A DNA stretch of 64,000 nucleotides from Mucilaginibacter dorajii (GCF_024808255.1 NZ_JANTYS010000029.1:16357-80356), one strand, 5' to 3'. Counted from the stretch's first letter, positions 1 to 8,999 are shown. Notes: generated from the sequence alone by a model not told the origin. A program made the numbers and translations.

Positions 1-872
1 CCAATGGTAAACAGATCCACAACCGGTTCATGCGCCGACCATTTGTTGATTAACACCAGGATAAAAAAACCTAAAATAGCAAATACCTCTACCATGCGCG
101 ATGGCAAGCTTAACAGCGTTTGCTGGCCTGCAATATTGTTGTTCAATTGCTGCTGATAGCTGCCATAGCGATTAGCCAGGAAACTGGTTTTATCGTAAAT
201 ATTACTTTCAACAAAGCCCGATAAGGATTCCTGTAAATGCTGGATACTTTTTTCGCTGGTTAATTTTATTTGTTCGCGGATGTGTTTTGATCCTCTCCTG
301 AGAAAATAGGCCAGTAAAATTACAGGGGGCACCAGCAATACTAACAACAACAAAAACAATAAGGGCCGATAGAGTAAGATTGCCCCTATAGTAAATGCGA
401 TAAGGATAGCTTGCGAAATAATTTGCTGTACATTATTCAAGATATAATGACTAAACTCGATGGGCTGCTGACTGATTTGCCGGATATGGATGGATGAATC
501 CACATTAACAAAATCAGCATAATCGCCTTTGAGATATTGTACTATATTCCTGTTAGATAAGCGCGTAGCCACATCATAAAAAAAGTGATGCTGAAAACGC
601 GTAATCAAATAACCGAGCAGGTTTTTAAAGCAGAAAAGTATAAGGAAGATGCCTATTGGTAAAAGCGTATTGTTATTAAGCCAGGCGGCAGGGAGTAAAA
701 TATGGTGTTTTATAGACGCGCCACTGGTATAAAGCCCGATGACGATAAGCAGCATCCCCAAAAAGGCAATATCCAGCACGTTAATCAACAAATCGGACAG
801 GATGAGCCTGTACAACCTGTTTTTTTCGCGGGTATTAAGGAGGGTCAAAATCCCTTTAATAATATGCTTCAA
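1..872 (-). CDS. ABC exporter, transmembrane domain (partial)
   Basis: The open frame runs leftward off the window edge, so only the N-terminal 290 residues are present. It has several long hydrophobic stretches (around residues 22-46, 65-80, 135-170 and 265-280) separated by charged cytoplasmic loops, the layout of the membrane domain of a type I ABC exporter (MsbA/PglK-like). The ATPase domain would lie beyond base 1. No ATG is available between the upstream in-frame stop and the first conserved-looking residues; the best start is a TTG at 872, giving a protein beginning MKHIIKG. It lies downstream of the OmpA-like gene on the same strand, separated by a repeat element. Substrate cannot be told; lipid-linked sugars are plausible from the family and from nearby polysaccharide genes. 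Confidence 0.7.
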   Translation of the reverse strand, partial: MKHIIKGILTLLNTREKNRLYRLILSDLLINVLDIAFLGMLLIVIGLYTSGASIKHHILLPAAWLNNNTLLPIGIFLILFCFKNLLGYLITRFQHHFFYDVATRLSNRNIVQYLKGDYADFVNVDSSIHIRQISQQPIEFSHYILNNVQQIISQAILIAFTIGAILLYRPLLFLLLLVLLVPPVILLAYFLRRGSKHIREQIKLTSEKSIQHLQESLSGFVESNIYDKTSFLANRYGSYQQQLNNNIAGQQTLLSLPSRMVEVFAILGFFILVLINKWSAHEPVVDLFTI

Positions 873-946
873 AGCGCCTGTTAAAGTGTAGTTATTACTT
901 TAAACATTACGCTCCGGCGTGCACAATGGTTGCCTATTTAAATGCT

Positions 947-1098
947 CATAGTTGATAGATCATGGTTCATAGCAGCGATGAGGCGATTTTAAATAAAAAT
1001 GGCTCGAAAACCTGAGTTCTCGTATGAACTCTGGTCTTCGAGCCACATTTGGTATAAATGACCTTTCGTCTATGATCTATGAACCATCAACTATGAAC
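947..1098. repeat. Inverted heptamer-repeat element with central hairpin
   Basis: The left arm (948-972) reads as consecutive 7-mers ATAGTTG, ATAGATC, ATGGTTC, ATAG. The right arm, read on the minus strand from 1094 to 1067, gives ATAGTTG, ATGGTTC, ATAGATC, ATAGACG. The same words occur on both arms but with the two middle ones swapped. Between them, 1000-1045 form a strong hairpin (TGGCTCGAA at 1000-1008 pairs with TTCGAGCCA at 1037-1045, and most bases inside also pair). It sits between the OmpA-like gene and the ABC exporter gene. Confidence 0.75.
1000..1045. terminator. Long hairpin, possible terminator
   Basis: A 20-bp stem with two mismatches and a 6-base loop (TCGTAT). It lies about 60 bases past the stop of the OmpA-like gene. 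It lacks a clear T-tract in that direction (an AT-rich ATTTTTATTTAAAA follows), so it may act as a terminator, an RNA-stabilising end or as the core of the repeat element around it. Confidence 0.5.
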
Positions 1099-1103
1099 TA
1101 AAA

Positions 1104-1634
1104 CTAATTAAGTTTTATCTCAACCCTACGGTTCAATACACGTCCTTCTTCAGTCGCGTTATCAGCAATTGGTTTGCTTTCGCCGTAGCCTTTAACTGTT
1201 AAATTATCAACGCTGATGCCGCTGTTAACTAAATATGTTTTTACCGAGTTGGCGCGTTCAACTGATAATTCCATATTGCGTTGGTCGGTACCTTCGGCAG
1301 ATGAGTTTCCATTCAATATGAATTTTACAGTCGCGTCTTTTTTCATTTCAATAACTGCCGCGTCTAAAGCCTGGTACGACCCGGTTTTTAACACTGCCGA
1401 ATTAAACTCAAACTGAATATTGCTGAAATTATAATTTGGCTTTACCGGCGCTGGTGGAGGTGTCTGAGCCGGGGCCGGTGCAGGCGGTGGAGTTGGTTTT
1501 GGCGCAGGCGCATACATTTTCTCTGTCTCAACAGGTGCTGGTTTCTCGGCTAATTTTTTTGCTTTACAAGCAGGTAAAGCTAAAGCTGCGGCCGCTATTA
1601 ATAATACGAAAGAAGATGTTTTTAGAATTTTCAT
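1104..1634 (-). CDS. OmpA family peptidoglycan-binding lipoprotein
   Basis: Likely outer-membrane lipoprotein that tethers the envelope to peptidoglycan. With the start at 1634 (MKILKTSS) it has a textbook lipoprotein signal: basic N-terminus, hydrophobic core and lipobox LPAC with Cys23. A longer start at 1661 would add nine residues before the signal and is less likely. After the Cys comes a Pro/Ala-rich linker (about residues 35-70), then a C-terminal OmpA domain with the family pattern: FEFNSAVL, LSVERANSVKTYL, GYGESKP and the GRVLNRRVEI motif that contacts diaminopimelate. Length 176 residues. No operon partner is obvious, apart from the ABC exporter gene 230 bases downstream. Confidence 0.88.
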   Translation of the reverse strand: MKILKTSSFVLLIAAAALALPACKAKKLAEKPAPVETEKMYAPAPKPTPPPAPAPAQTPPPAPVKPNYNFSNIQFEFNSAVLKTGSYQALDAAVIEMKKDATVKFILNGNSSAEGTDQRNMELSVERANSVKTYLVNSGISVDNLTVKGYGESKPIADNATEEGRVLNRRVEIKLN

Positions 1635-1953
1635 TGCTGAGTTTGTTTTTTGGGTAAACATAAAAAATATTGGTTATTTAAGCCTAAACCAAAGCAACCT
1701 AATTATAAATAAAGGGATAAAATGACAATTTATTTCAGTTTTGCCGCTCCTCTCCCATGCTGCCAGTTAAAACGACAATTTATCGGCCTAAGTATTCCCT
1801 GCCTTACTCCTGTTTTACTGGAAAACTATTTTAAGCATCACCAAATCACCATATAACGCTGTATTTTAAGTATTTATACGCAAACTTTAGCGTACAACTA
1901 CTGGGAATATTTTGTAAATATTTATGTTATTTAGTATATCTAAACAACACACT

Positions 1954-2964
1954 ATGAAAGCCGAAACCCCTTTTGAGCCTATCGATACACCGGATATTCA
2001 TTTTTTGCGCCGGATAGAAGTTTTGAAAAAACATCCCGAAGTAAAGCAACTGATGGGTTATGATCCATGGGCCGCTGTGTTAACGTTTTTTATTGTAGCC
2101 GGGCAAATTAGCTTTGCCTGGAGTGTGAGCGTTTGGTTTCCCTCATTCGGCGCGTACTGGTGGCAAATCATATTATTATCTTATGTGGTTGGCGGTACAA
2201 TGAACCATTGGTCGGCTATGGCCGTGCATGAGATGGCCCACAACCTTATGCTTAAAACACCGGCGCAAAACAAGGCTTTGGCAATTTTCGCCAATATTCC
2301 GGTATTAGTGCCGGGTGCCATTGCTTTCCGAACACATCATATGAAACACCACTCCCATCTGGGTATTGAACAGGTGGACAATGACTTCCCCAGTCATTGG
2401 GAAGTTAAAATGGTAGGTAAATCGGGTATTCGCAAGTTTATCTGGTTATTCTTTTATATCTTTTTCCTGTTTTTGGTACGCGGTTTTGATACCAAGCCAA
2501 CCCGCTGGGAATGGGCCAATATTATCACACTGATTATCACCGATGTGTTGATCTTTGTTTTTCTGGGTAAAATAGCCATCATTTACCTTTTCCTTTCAAC
2601 CTTGTGGGGTTTTAGCCTGCACCCCGCCGCCGGGCATTTTATTCACGAACATTTTATTTTTGAAGAAGGACAGGAAACCAACTCCTACTACGGCTGGCTC
2701 AACTGGGTTTGCTTTAATGTGGGCTACCATAACGAGCATCATGATATTATGAACATTCCCGGCCGCTTTTTGCCTAAATATTACCGCATTACCAAAGAAT
2801 TTTACCAGCACCTGGATTCCACCCATTCCTGGACACGTATGTTTTATGATTTTATTACCAAACCCAACCTGGGTGCCGATAAGCGCTATGTACGCACCGA
2901 ACAAATACGGAAACAAGGTATCAAAATGGCCGAAGCCATGAAAAGGGATAAAGAATTAGCTTAG
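1954..2964 (+). CDS. DEGS1-like sphingolipid (dihydroceramide) desaturase
   Basis: Membrane di-iron fatty-acid desaturase/hydroxylase. Numbered from the ATG at 1954, the three histidine boxes are HEMAH (92-96), HHMKHH (128-133) and HNEHH (259-263), with hydrophobic segments around residues 40-60, 68-82, 165-178 and 190-220. The C-terminal half carries FNVGYHNEHHD, NIPGRFLP and SW..MFYDF, and earlier LHPAAGHFI.EH and YYGWLN, which match, as I recall it, the eukaryotic dihydroceramide delta-4 desaturase signature rather than that of ordinary acyl-lipid desaturases. The product is therefore likely to act on the long-chain base of ceramide or a related lipid; this is inferred from family resemblance. 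The alternative start at 1924 adds ten residues with no extra domain. Monocistronic. Redox partner is not encoded nearby. Confidence 0.85.
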   Translation: MKAETPFEPIDTPDIHFLRRIEVLKKHPEVKQLMGYDPWAAVLTFFIVAGQISFAWSVSVWFPSFGAYWWQIILLSYVVGGTMNHWSAMAVHEMAHNLMLKTPAQNKALAIFANIPVLVPGAIAFRTHHMKHHSHLGIEQVDNDFPSHWEVKMVGKSGIRKFIWLFFYIFFLFLVRGFDTKPTRWEWANIITLIITDVLIFVFLGKIAIIYLFLSTLWGFSLHPAAGHFIHEHFIFEEGQETNSYYGWLNWVCFNVGYHNEHHDIMNIPGRFLPKYYRITKEFYQHLDSTHSWTRMFYDFITKPNLGADKRYVRTEQIRKQGIKMAEAMKRDKELA

Positions 2965-3035
2965 CGGTGTTACAAATTAAATAAATATACCATTTGAATT
3001 ATCTCTACAGATAAATGTACTTATTATGCTCGTAA

Positions 3036-5330
3036 TCAATCCTTTTGGGGCACGCTGGTCATTTTAAACTCCAAAGTGCCACCATGGCTGATCTGTTCGT
3101 GCGAGATTATATGGTTTTTAATGAGTTGCCCGTCAAACCTTACTTCTTTAACATATTTATTTTGTGCCGATAGATCTATAGCTTTAATAACCAGCTTATT
3201 TCCATTTTGTAAATTCAATGCGATGTAAGGGAATTGCGGTGCACCAATACTATACAGCCCGGATGCGGGAGTTACCGGGTAAAAGCCCATGGTACTAAAA
3301 ATATACCAGGCCGAGGTTTGTCCGCAATCATCGTTCCCATTTATGCCGATAGGCGCGTTCCTGAAGTTTTGCCAACCTGTATGCTGCCGCACCAATTCCT
3401 GTGCTTTCCATGGCATACCACAGTAGTTAAACAAGTAAATATAATGATGCCCCGGCTCGTTATCGGCCCGGTAATGTCCGTCATTAAAATTATGTTTTAG
3501 TTTATCGGCAAACGGCTTTTCGCCTCCCATCAGGCTGATCATACCCGGGATATCCTGCATGGCGCCAAAAGTATATGTCCACTTTGTTCCCTCGGTAAAG
3601 CCGCTATCGGGCTTTGCCGACCATTGCCCGTTGACATTTTTAGGAGCCATAAAACCGGTTGCCGGGTTATAAACGTTTTTATAATTGGCACTCCACTTCA
3701 TTAACTCATTATAGTCTTCTGTTTTGCCCAAACTTTTGGCTACCTGCGCTACGCAATAATCATCAATACCATATTCAATGGTGCGCGAAACAGACTCCCT
3801 TACCTTATCAACCGGAACAAAGCCTAGCTTGTGGTAATAGGTTAATCCTCCCCTGGCCTCATAGCTTGTCCACAGGTCGCGATCTCCCCATTTCTTTTGC
3901 ATATCGCCATCCGGTGCCTCAAAAGCATCTTTATGCATGGCATCGTACGCCAGTTTGGTGCTGTAACCCCGAAAACCTTTTACATAGGCATCTGCTACCA
4001 CAGCATCAGCGTGGGTACTTATCATGATATTGGTATAAGTTGGGTTAGGCCACATGGGCATCCATCCACCCTCCTGGTACATTTGTAGTAATGATTTCAC
4101 CATACCGTTAATACGTTCTGGCTGGGTTAATATCAACAGCGGGTGTAAGGCCCGAAAAGTATCCCATAATGAATAATCGTTATACGATTCGCCGTTGTGT
4201 ATCTTATCATCAAAGGCACTGTAATATCTTCCATATTCAGAAAATTGCCGTGGGAATAATAGCGTATGAAATAACGCGGTATAAAAAATCGTTTTTTGCT
4301 CATTAGTAACACCGTTAACCTGCGCCACTTTTAACTGCTGTTGCCAATTATTGCGGGTGTCTTTAACTATTTTCTCGAAATCCCAGTCAGGTATTTCTTT
4401 TTTAAGGTTGCTGCGTGCCTGATCAAGGCTAATAAACGATGTTGCTACAGCAACTTTAATTTGTGTATTGGCAAGTGTTTTAAATGAGATAAATGCGCCC
4501 ATCCTGGTACCAAACTGCTCTTCGCTGCCTTTTTTGATGATTTTGTTATCCCAGGTACCATATTTGCGGATTTGTTTATCAAACTTAATGATAAAATACC
4601 CTTTAAAGTTTTTAAGCTCGGGACCAAGTTGTGCTGATTGCCTATCGGGATTATAGCCGGTGATCTCGTTATTAACGGTATCTATATGAACATATCCTTT
4701 TAGTCTTTTTAATCTTGATTTGTAATCGTTAGCCCAATCTGTAAGTTCGGGGTTAAGGTTGATGCCCTGGATAATGAGATGAGCTTTTTCTGCTGCGGGA
4801 AATGTAAACCTAAACATACCACAGGTATTTGCCCCGGCAATTTCGGCTTTGATGCTTGTTTTGGCATCGGCTTTTAGTTTTACCGAATAATAATAAGGCT
4901 TTGCAATTTCGTCTTTATGGTCATAGGTTAGCCTGCGCTCTTTAGGTAGTACCCTTAAACTACCGGTTTGCGGCATAATAGATACATAACCATAATCGCC
5001 CATCCAAACAGTTGGCTGATGTGTTGCCAACAAACCAATAACAGCCTTATCTTCATACTGATAACACATGCGCCCCATTTTGCTTTCGCCGGTTTGGGCT
5101 ACAAAATTGGTCATGGCAAAGGGCACATTAACACAAGGCATAGTACCGCCACCGTCAAGGCCTTTGGCAAAACCGGTTATTGCTGTACCTATTAAAGGAT
5201 TAACAAAATCAACTTCATCTTTATGTATTTTGGGTAAAGACTGCTGCGCGCTAATAACTTCACAAAATAGCAGTGACATTATTAAAAGATTCACGCTTAA
5301 TTTGAATTTCAGGCAGATGGTAGATCTCAT
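3036..5330 (-). CDS. GH92 family alpha-mannosidase, secreted
   Basis: Calcium-dependent exo-alpha-mannosidase family typical of Bacteroidetes that strip mannans and N-glycans. The start at 5330 (MRSTICLK) gives a signal peptide ending near ISAQ; a start at 5351 adds seven residues. The protein starts with the GH92 pattern DFVNPLIGT and GGTMPCVNVPFAM, contains DTFRALHPL and GGWMPMWPNP, and ends with the catalytic region. In numbering from 5351, Glu587 in TEGTKWTY is the expected general acid, and the GNDDCGQTSAWY motif (672-683) holds the expected base aspartates. EPGHHYIYLF (632-641) matches the family calcium/substrate region. About 770 residues, the normal length. Linkage specificity cannot be read from sequence. 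Confidence 0.93.
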   Translation of the reverse strand: MRSTICLKFKLSVNLLIMSLLFCEVISAQQSLPKIHKDEVDFVNPLIGTAITGFAKGLDGGGTMPCVNVPFAMTNFVAQTGESKMGRMCYQYEDKAVIGLLATHQPTVWMGDYGYVSIMPQTGSLRVLPKERRLTYDHKDEIAKPYYYSVKLKADAKTSIKAEIAGANTCGMFRFTFPAAEKAHLIIQGINLNPELTDWANDYKSRLKRLKGYVHIDTVNNEITGYNPDRQSAQLGPELKNFKGYFIIKFDKQIRKYGTWDNKIIKKGSEEQFGTRMGAFISFKTLANTQIKVAVATSFISLDQARSNLKKEIPDWDFEKIVKDTRNNWQQQLKVAQVNGVTNEQKTIFYTALFHTLLFPRQFSEYGRYYSAFDDKIHNGESYNDYSLWDTFRALHPLLILTQPERINGMVKSLLQMYQEGGWMPMWPNPTYTNIMISTHADAVVADAYVKGFRGYSTKLAYDAMHKDAFEAPDGDMQKKWGDRDLWTSYEARGGLTYYHKLGFVPVDKVRESVSRTIEYGIDDYCVAQVAKSLGKTEDYNELMKWSANYKNVYNPATGFMAPKNVNGQWSAKPDSGFTEGTKWTYTFGAMQDIPGMISLMGGEKPFADKLKHNFNDGHYRADNEPGHHYIYLFNYCGMPWKAQELVRQHTGWQNFRNAPIGINGNDDCGQTSAWYIFSTMGFYPVTPASGLYSIGAPQFPYIALNLQNGNKLVIKAIDLSAQNKYVKEVRFDGQLIKNHIISHEQISHGGTLEFKMTSVPQKD

Positions 5331-5434
5331 ATCAATAAAATATCTTGACATTTTCAGGTTAAAGCAAATCTCTAATTTTATTTTATAATCAGTACAAACA
5401 TTCTTTTTTAATTACGGTTTTAAAAAGAACAAAA

Positions 5435-5473
5435 AAACCGGAACCGATACGCGACAGCGGATCAGCCCGGTTT
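5435..5473 (-). terminator. Rho-independent terminator of the EPS operon
   Basis: AAACCGG at 5467-5473 (minus strand) pairs with CCGGTTT at 5435-5441, and is followed in the leftward direction by a run of seven T and a T-rich tail. It lies 75 bases past the stop of the Wza-like gene and before the GH92 gene, so it should separate the two units. Confidence 0.7.
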
Positions 5474-5546
5474 CACCCTTCCCTAATTAATATTGCTTTC
5501 TGTAGATTTAAAACGCTAATTATTAGTCATTTATAGAGGTATAAGT

Positions 5547-6341
5547 TTATTTCAACGTAAAGAGCAACAGTACTGTATTCAGTAATAGCAAGGTTGGTTG
5601 TACAATTGTTGATATATTTTGGATTTTGTCGTTACGCACAGCCCGCTTATTTTGACCAACATACACAATATCATCATTTTGCATAATTACAGCCGGATTA
5701 GTAAGCGACTCCAATTCGCTTAAATTGATCTCGGTTACTTGGGGATTTACGGTCCCTCCCCGGATGATTTTCACGCGCTTTTCATTACCCTTATCAGTAA
5801 TGCCGCCCGCCTGCCCCAATACATCTATCAGCGTAGTTTTGTCCTTTACCAGTGCATAATTACCTGGTGACCGTACCTCGCCAAAAACAGAAACCTTTAA
5901 GTTAATAATCTTAACCTCAATAATAGGGTCTTTGATCAGCTTCTTGCGGTACATATCCTCAATGGCTTTTGATGCCTCCTGTCGGGTTAGTCCAGCCACC
6001 GCTACGTGCCCAATTACAGGTAATGCAACAGTTCCGTCTTGTTCTACCGGATAAGCTTGCGAAGCAGCGTTGCTACCACTCCCTTGTGAAGATGAAGCAG
6101 AGGTATTTACATCTTCTAATATAAATTTGATATTTTGCAGGTTACGCACCTGCAAAATATCTTCAGGCTTTATTTTATAAACGCCTGCTATAGTGAAGTT
6201 ATTAGGCTGATTAGCTGTGATATTGCCATTAGGTTCAAAAAGTGTTTGATAAGGTTTATTTGAACAGGAGCTAAAGCCAATAATCAGTCCGCTAAACAGG
6301 CAAATAAACTTTATATAATTGAGGTAAATTTTTGTCGCCAT
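5547..6341 (-). CDS. Wza-like polysaccharide export lipoprotein
   Basis: Outer-membrane channel component for exopolysaccharide. Signal peptide with lipobox GFSSC (Cys26), then a poly-export domain (YKIKPEDILQV; PVIGHVAVAGLTRQEA..AIEDMY) and a SLBB-like domain (VSVFGEVRSPGNYAL, LIDVLGQAGGI). The C-terminus ends in a hydrophobic helix (about residues 243-264), which in this family can span the outer membrane. Length 264, usual for Bacteroidetes Wza proteins. It is the last gene of the leftward EPS locus, one base after the glycosyltransferase stop, so translationally coupled. Confidence 0.9.
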   Translation of the reverse strand: MATKIYLNYIKFICLFSGLIIGFSSCSNKPYQTLFEPNGNITANQPNNFTIAGVYKIKPEDILQVRNLQNIKFILEDVNTSASSSQGSGSNAASQAYPVEQDGTVALPVIGHVAVAGLTRQEASKAIEDMYRKKLIKDPIIEVKIINLKVSVFGEVRSPGNYALVKDKTTLIDVLGQAGGITDKGNEKRVKIIRGGTVNPQVTEINLSELESLTNPAVIMQNDDIVYVGQNKRAVRNDKIQNISTIVQPTLLLLNTVLLLFTLK

Positions 6342-6342
6342 A

Positions 6343-7500
6343 TTAATGATCCAGTGAAAAAGTGATCTGCGGAGTTAAAACCTTTTGAGGAGTTGCCTGT
6401 ACTCTTTCGTAAACAATTGATTCAAAATGACTCGCATATGAATTGATAATGTTATCACAAGTGTAAACAGTGCTTATTTTCTCTATGTTATTTGCTAACA
6501 ATTGCTTGTAACATGGCGCGCTTTTAACAGTAACAGCCAACTGCAGGGCAACGTCCGCGGCGGTGCTAAAATAAAACGCATCTGTACCTAATATTGCACG
6601 GTTAAATTTGTTATCGTTTGAACAAATTAAACTGTTAGATGCCATGGCTTCGAGTAAAGATGGGTTTGTTCCTCCAACAGTGTGCCCGTGAAAATATAAG
6701 TTTGAATAGTATCTTAAATTATTAAGCTTGCCCAAATCGTAAACGGCACCCGCGAATACAATATTTTTATGGAATTGAAACTTTGCACGTATATACTCGC
6801 CATAATCATTATCTGTACTACCCACAACCAAAAACTTCCTGTCCAACCCAGCCTTGGCAACACCATCCAAAATAATTTCTATACTATTTTCTGGTTCCAT
6901 TCGCGCAATAAGCATATCGTATTGCTCAGTTTCCAGGTTATATTCATTTAAAACTGTAGCATTTGGACTATTGAAAACCTCTGCACCGTAGGGGATAAAA
7001 CAAGAATCCTCACCGTACTTCCCTTTGAGATATCTTTGTATTTCGAGTGAGTCGGAAATTAAATGATCGCTATATCTCACCGCAAGTTTTTCGGCATATT
7101 TTAAAAAAGCCTGAACCGGTTTGCTGTATTTCGCTCTTTTCCATTCCAACCCGTCCATATTGGTGGTAACAATGGCTGCACCGGGCAATAACCATCCCCA
7201 TACAGAACTGCTGGTGTAGCCCAATTGCAAAATAATATCAACCTTACGTTTGCGCACGTCCCGGATGCAATTAAGGTCATAAAGAAACTGGCCAACAGTA
7301 CCCATTTTGTATTCGGGATCATAACAATGGCAAATTTCTACTCCTTTCCAATCCTTTTGCTGGTATGGGTGATTATGGGAGTTGTATACAATAACCTCGT
7401 ACCCCTTTTTAATTAAACCTGCCGCTAAATATTCGGCACATTGTTCAAAACCGCCGTAATGGTTTGGAATCCCCCTTGTTCCTATGATAGCAATCTTCAT
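6343..7500 (-). CDS. Glycosyltransferase with DUF1972 domain (rhamnosyltransferase-like)
   Basis: GT4-fold glycosyltransferase. It begins MKIAIIGTRGIPNHYGGFE, the hallmark of the N-terminal DUF1972 domain found in polysaccharide rhamnosyltransferases. The C-terminal half has the GT-B donor-site region (MARMEPENSIEIILDG; FAGAVYD; HGHTVGGTNPSLLEAMA), where the last motif carries the conserved donor-binding Glu. 385 residues, normal length. Followed by the Wza-like gene one base later. It is separated from the main block of the locus by an inverted acyltransferase gene, so a promoter in 7501-7743 probably drives this two-gene unit. Sugar specificity (rhamnose is common in the family) is an inference. 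Confidence 0.85.
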   Translation of the reverse strand: MKIAIIGTRGIPNHYGGFEQCAEYLAAGLIKKGYEVIVYNSHNHPYQQKDWKGVEICHCYDPEYKMGTVGQFLYDLNCIRDVRKRKVDIILQLGYTSSSVWGWLLPGAAIVTTNMDGLEWKRAKYSKPVQAFLKYAEKLAVRYSDHLISDSLEIQRYLKGKYGEDSCFIPYGAEVFNSPNATVLNEYNLETEQYDMLIARMEPENSIEIILDGVAKAGLDRKFLVVGSTDNDYGEYIRAKFQFHKNIVFAGAVYDLGKLNNLRYYSNLYFHGHTVGGTNPSLLEAMASNSLICSNDNKFNRAILGTDAFYFSTAADVALQLAVTVKSAPCYKQLLANNIEKISTVYTCDNIINSYASHFESIVYERVQATPQKVLTPQITFSLDH

Positions 7501-7581
7501 ATTATTATGTTTTAATACTTTTAAATTCCATTGATTAATATTTACAGGTATTTCAAATAGATATTTCTATTTTGGATATCG

Positions 7582-7595
7582 TACATTTAAATGTA
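7582..7595. promoter_or_regulatory. Perfect 14-bp palindrome in divergent promoter region
   Basis: TACATTTAAATGTA is its own reverse complement. It lies 82 bases upstream of the leftward glycosyltransferase and 149 bases upstream of the rightward acyltransferase, so it could bind a dimeric regulator of either. No binding protein can be named. Confidence 0.35.
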
Positions 7596-7743
7596 TGCAT
7601 AAACAAAGTAGATTGGGCTTAAATGGGCCTATTTGAACATATCGTATAGAAAAAAACAGAATGAACAGAATAAATAAACAAGAGTATATTTTATCGAAAA
7701 AAAAGTATTATAATTATACTTCAGAGCGGATAATAATAAGAAA

Positions 7744-8409
7744 ATGCAAAAGGCAGTAAAATTCATTAAAAGAGTCAATTTGAAAACCATCATTTTCAAC
7801 TTCAGGTATTTTCCGTTTAAAACGGCCATTAAAATGCCTGTATTTATATCCAATAATGTTTTCTTATATAAGATGCAGGGAACAATAAAATTTAACTGCC
7901 CTATCAAAACCGCTATGATACAAATTGGCTATGGTCAGATCGGAATTTCGGATTTTAAAAGAACAAGAGGCATTTGGGAGGTATATGGAGAAGTGATTTT
8001 TAATGGCCGTGTATTTATCATGCACGGAACTAAAATAGTAGTTGGAAAAGATGCTCAGCTTGTTTTGGGCGATAATTTTACGACCAGTACTGAGGTATCG
8101 ATAATTGCGGAAAAACGAATTACATTTGGTAATGGATCCGGAATATCATGGCAAACACAGGTGATGGATACCGATTTCCATCACATAGCCGATGAACATG
8201 GAGTAGTATTTAACCAGCCGGCGGAAGTTATCATAGGAGATAAAGTTTGGATAGGTTGTCGTTGTACTATTTTAAAGGGAGTTACAATACCCAATGGTTG
8301 CATCATTGCGGCCAACTCATTAATAACCAGAAAACTATCTGGAGAGAATAACATTTTTGGAGGTAACCCAACCCGGGTATTAAAAAGCAATGTTACCTGG
8401 TGGTATTAA
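7744..8409 (+). CDS. Hexapeptide-repeat acyltransferase (inverted in EPS locus)
   Basis: Left-handed beta-helix O-acyltransferase. The C-terminal half has isoleucine-patch hexapeptides (IIGDKVWIGCRCTILKGVTI, then NGCIIAANSLI) and the catalytic-type His in MDTDFHHI. The N-terminal ~70 residues are less regular. 221 residues. It is the only gene of the 5.5-19.4 kb locus on the plus strand, convergent with the next acyltransferase 29 bases away. It resembles the acyltransferase at 14241 in overall plan (both have TDFHS/H and the same coil order), so one may be a duplicate. Probably acetylates a sugar of the exopolysaccharide. Confidence 0.83.
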   Translation: MQKAVKFIKRVNLKTIIFNFRYFPFKTAIKMPVFISNNVFLYKMQGTIKFNCPIKTAMIQIGYGQIGISDFKRTRGIWEVYGEVIFNGRVFIMHGTKIVVGKDAQLVLGDNFTTSTEVSIIAEKRITFGNGSGISWQTQVMDTDFHHIADEHGVVFNQPAEVIIGDKVWIGCRCTILKGVTIPNGCIIAANSLITRKLSGENNIFGGNPTRVLKSNVTWWY

Positions 8410-8438
8410 CTCTTTACGATAAATTAGGAGAGCAAACT

Positions 8439-8984
8439 TTATATTATAGGTAACACAGCATCGCTTAAATCATAATTGAGATTTTTGTTTCTGCTGGCGA
8501 TTTGTTTAGCAGGTACGCCTCCAACAACTGTATATGGCAGTACATTTCTGGTTACTACCGCACCGGCTGCCACAACCGCTCCTTTACCAATGGTAACCCC
8601 AGGTAAAATAACCGACCGGGAACACAACCAAACATAATCTTCAATTACAACGGCCTGGCCAACCTGTGCAAAATCGGTCGCGTTATAGTCGTGATGCAAT
8701 GACCAGATCATTACTTCATTACTGATGTTTACATTGTTGCCTATAATTAGTCCCATCCTTGCATCCAGCAAAGCATTATGGCCAATTATAGTCCCTTGTC
8801 CTATTTTTAGTTTCCAGGGACTCCTGATTTCGAAGCCACGATAGATGCCTGCTTTATAGCTGATTTTTGCCTTTAAGCTTCTTAATAAAAATATTCTCAA
8901 GGTATGAAACGGTAACCAACTAATAATTCCACAAGCCATGAAAAGGCAAGATCCTTTAAATTTATCGATACTTTTACTGCTCAT
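8439..8984 (-). CDS. WcaF-like putative acetyltransferase
   Basis: Left-handed beta-helix acetyltransferase of 181 residues. A hydrophobic N-terminal segment (about residues 10-32) is followed by hexapeptide coils (IGQGTIIGHNALLDARMGLIIGNNV), the catalytic-type His pair in WSLHHDY, and the final coils IGKGAVVAAGAVVTRNV and VGGVPAKQIA. This order matches colanic-acid and maltose O-acetyltransferases. It is the last gene of the main leftward EPS block, 15 bases after the preceding acyltransferase. Acceptor sugar unknown. Confidence 0.85.
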   Translation of the reverse strand: MSSKSIDKFKGSCLFMACGIISWLPFHTLRIFLLRSLKAKISYKAGIYRGFEIRSPWKLKIGQGTIIGHNALLDARMGLIIGNNVNISNEVMIWSLHHDYNATDFAQVGQAVVIEDYVWLCSRSVILPGVTIGKGAVVAAGAVVTRNVLPYTVVGGVPAKQIASRNKNLNYDLSDAVLPII

Positions 8985-8999
8985 TGCTTATGACTTTAT

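Noticed and set aside
702..884. 60-codon plus-strand ORF
   Set aside because: Lies opposite the ABC exporter coding sequence, in a clear shadow frame.
7629..7907. 92-codon minus-strand ORF
   Set aside because: Overlaps the acyltransferase start in the opposite strand and the divergent promoter; low-complexity hydrophobic content from AT-rich DNA.
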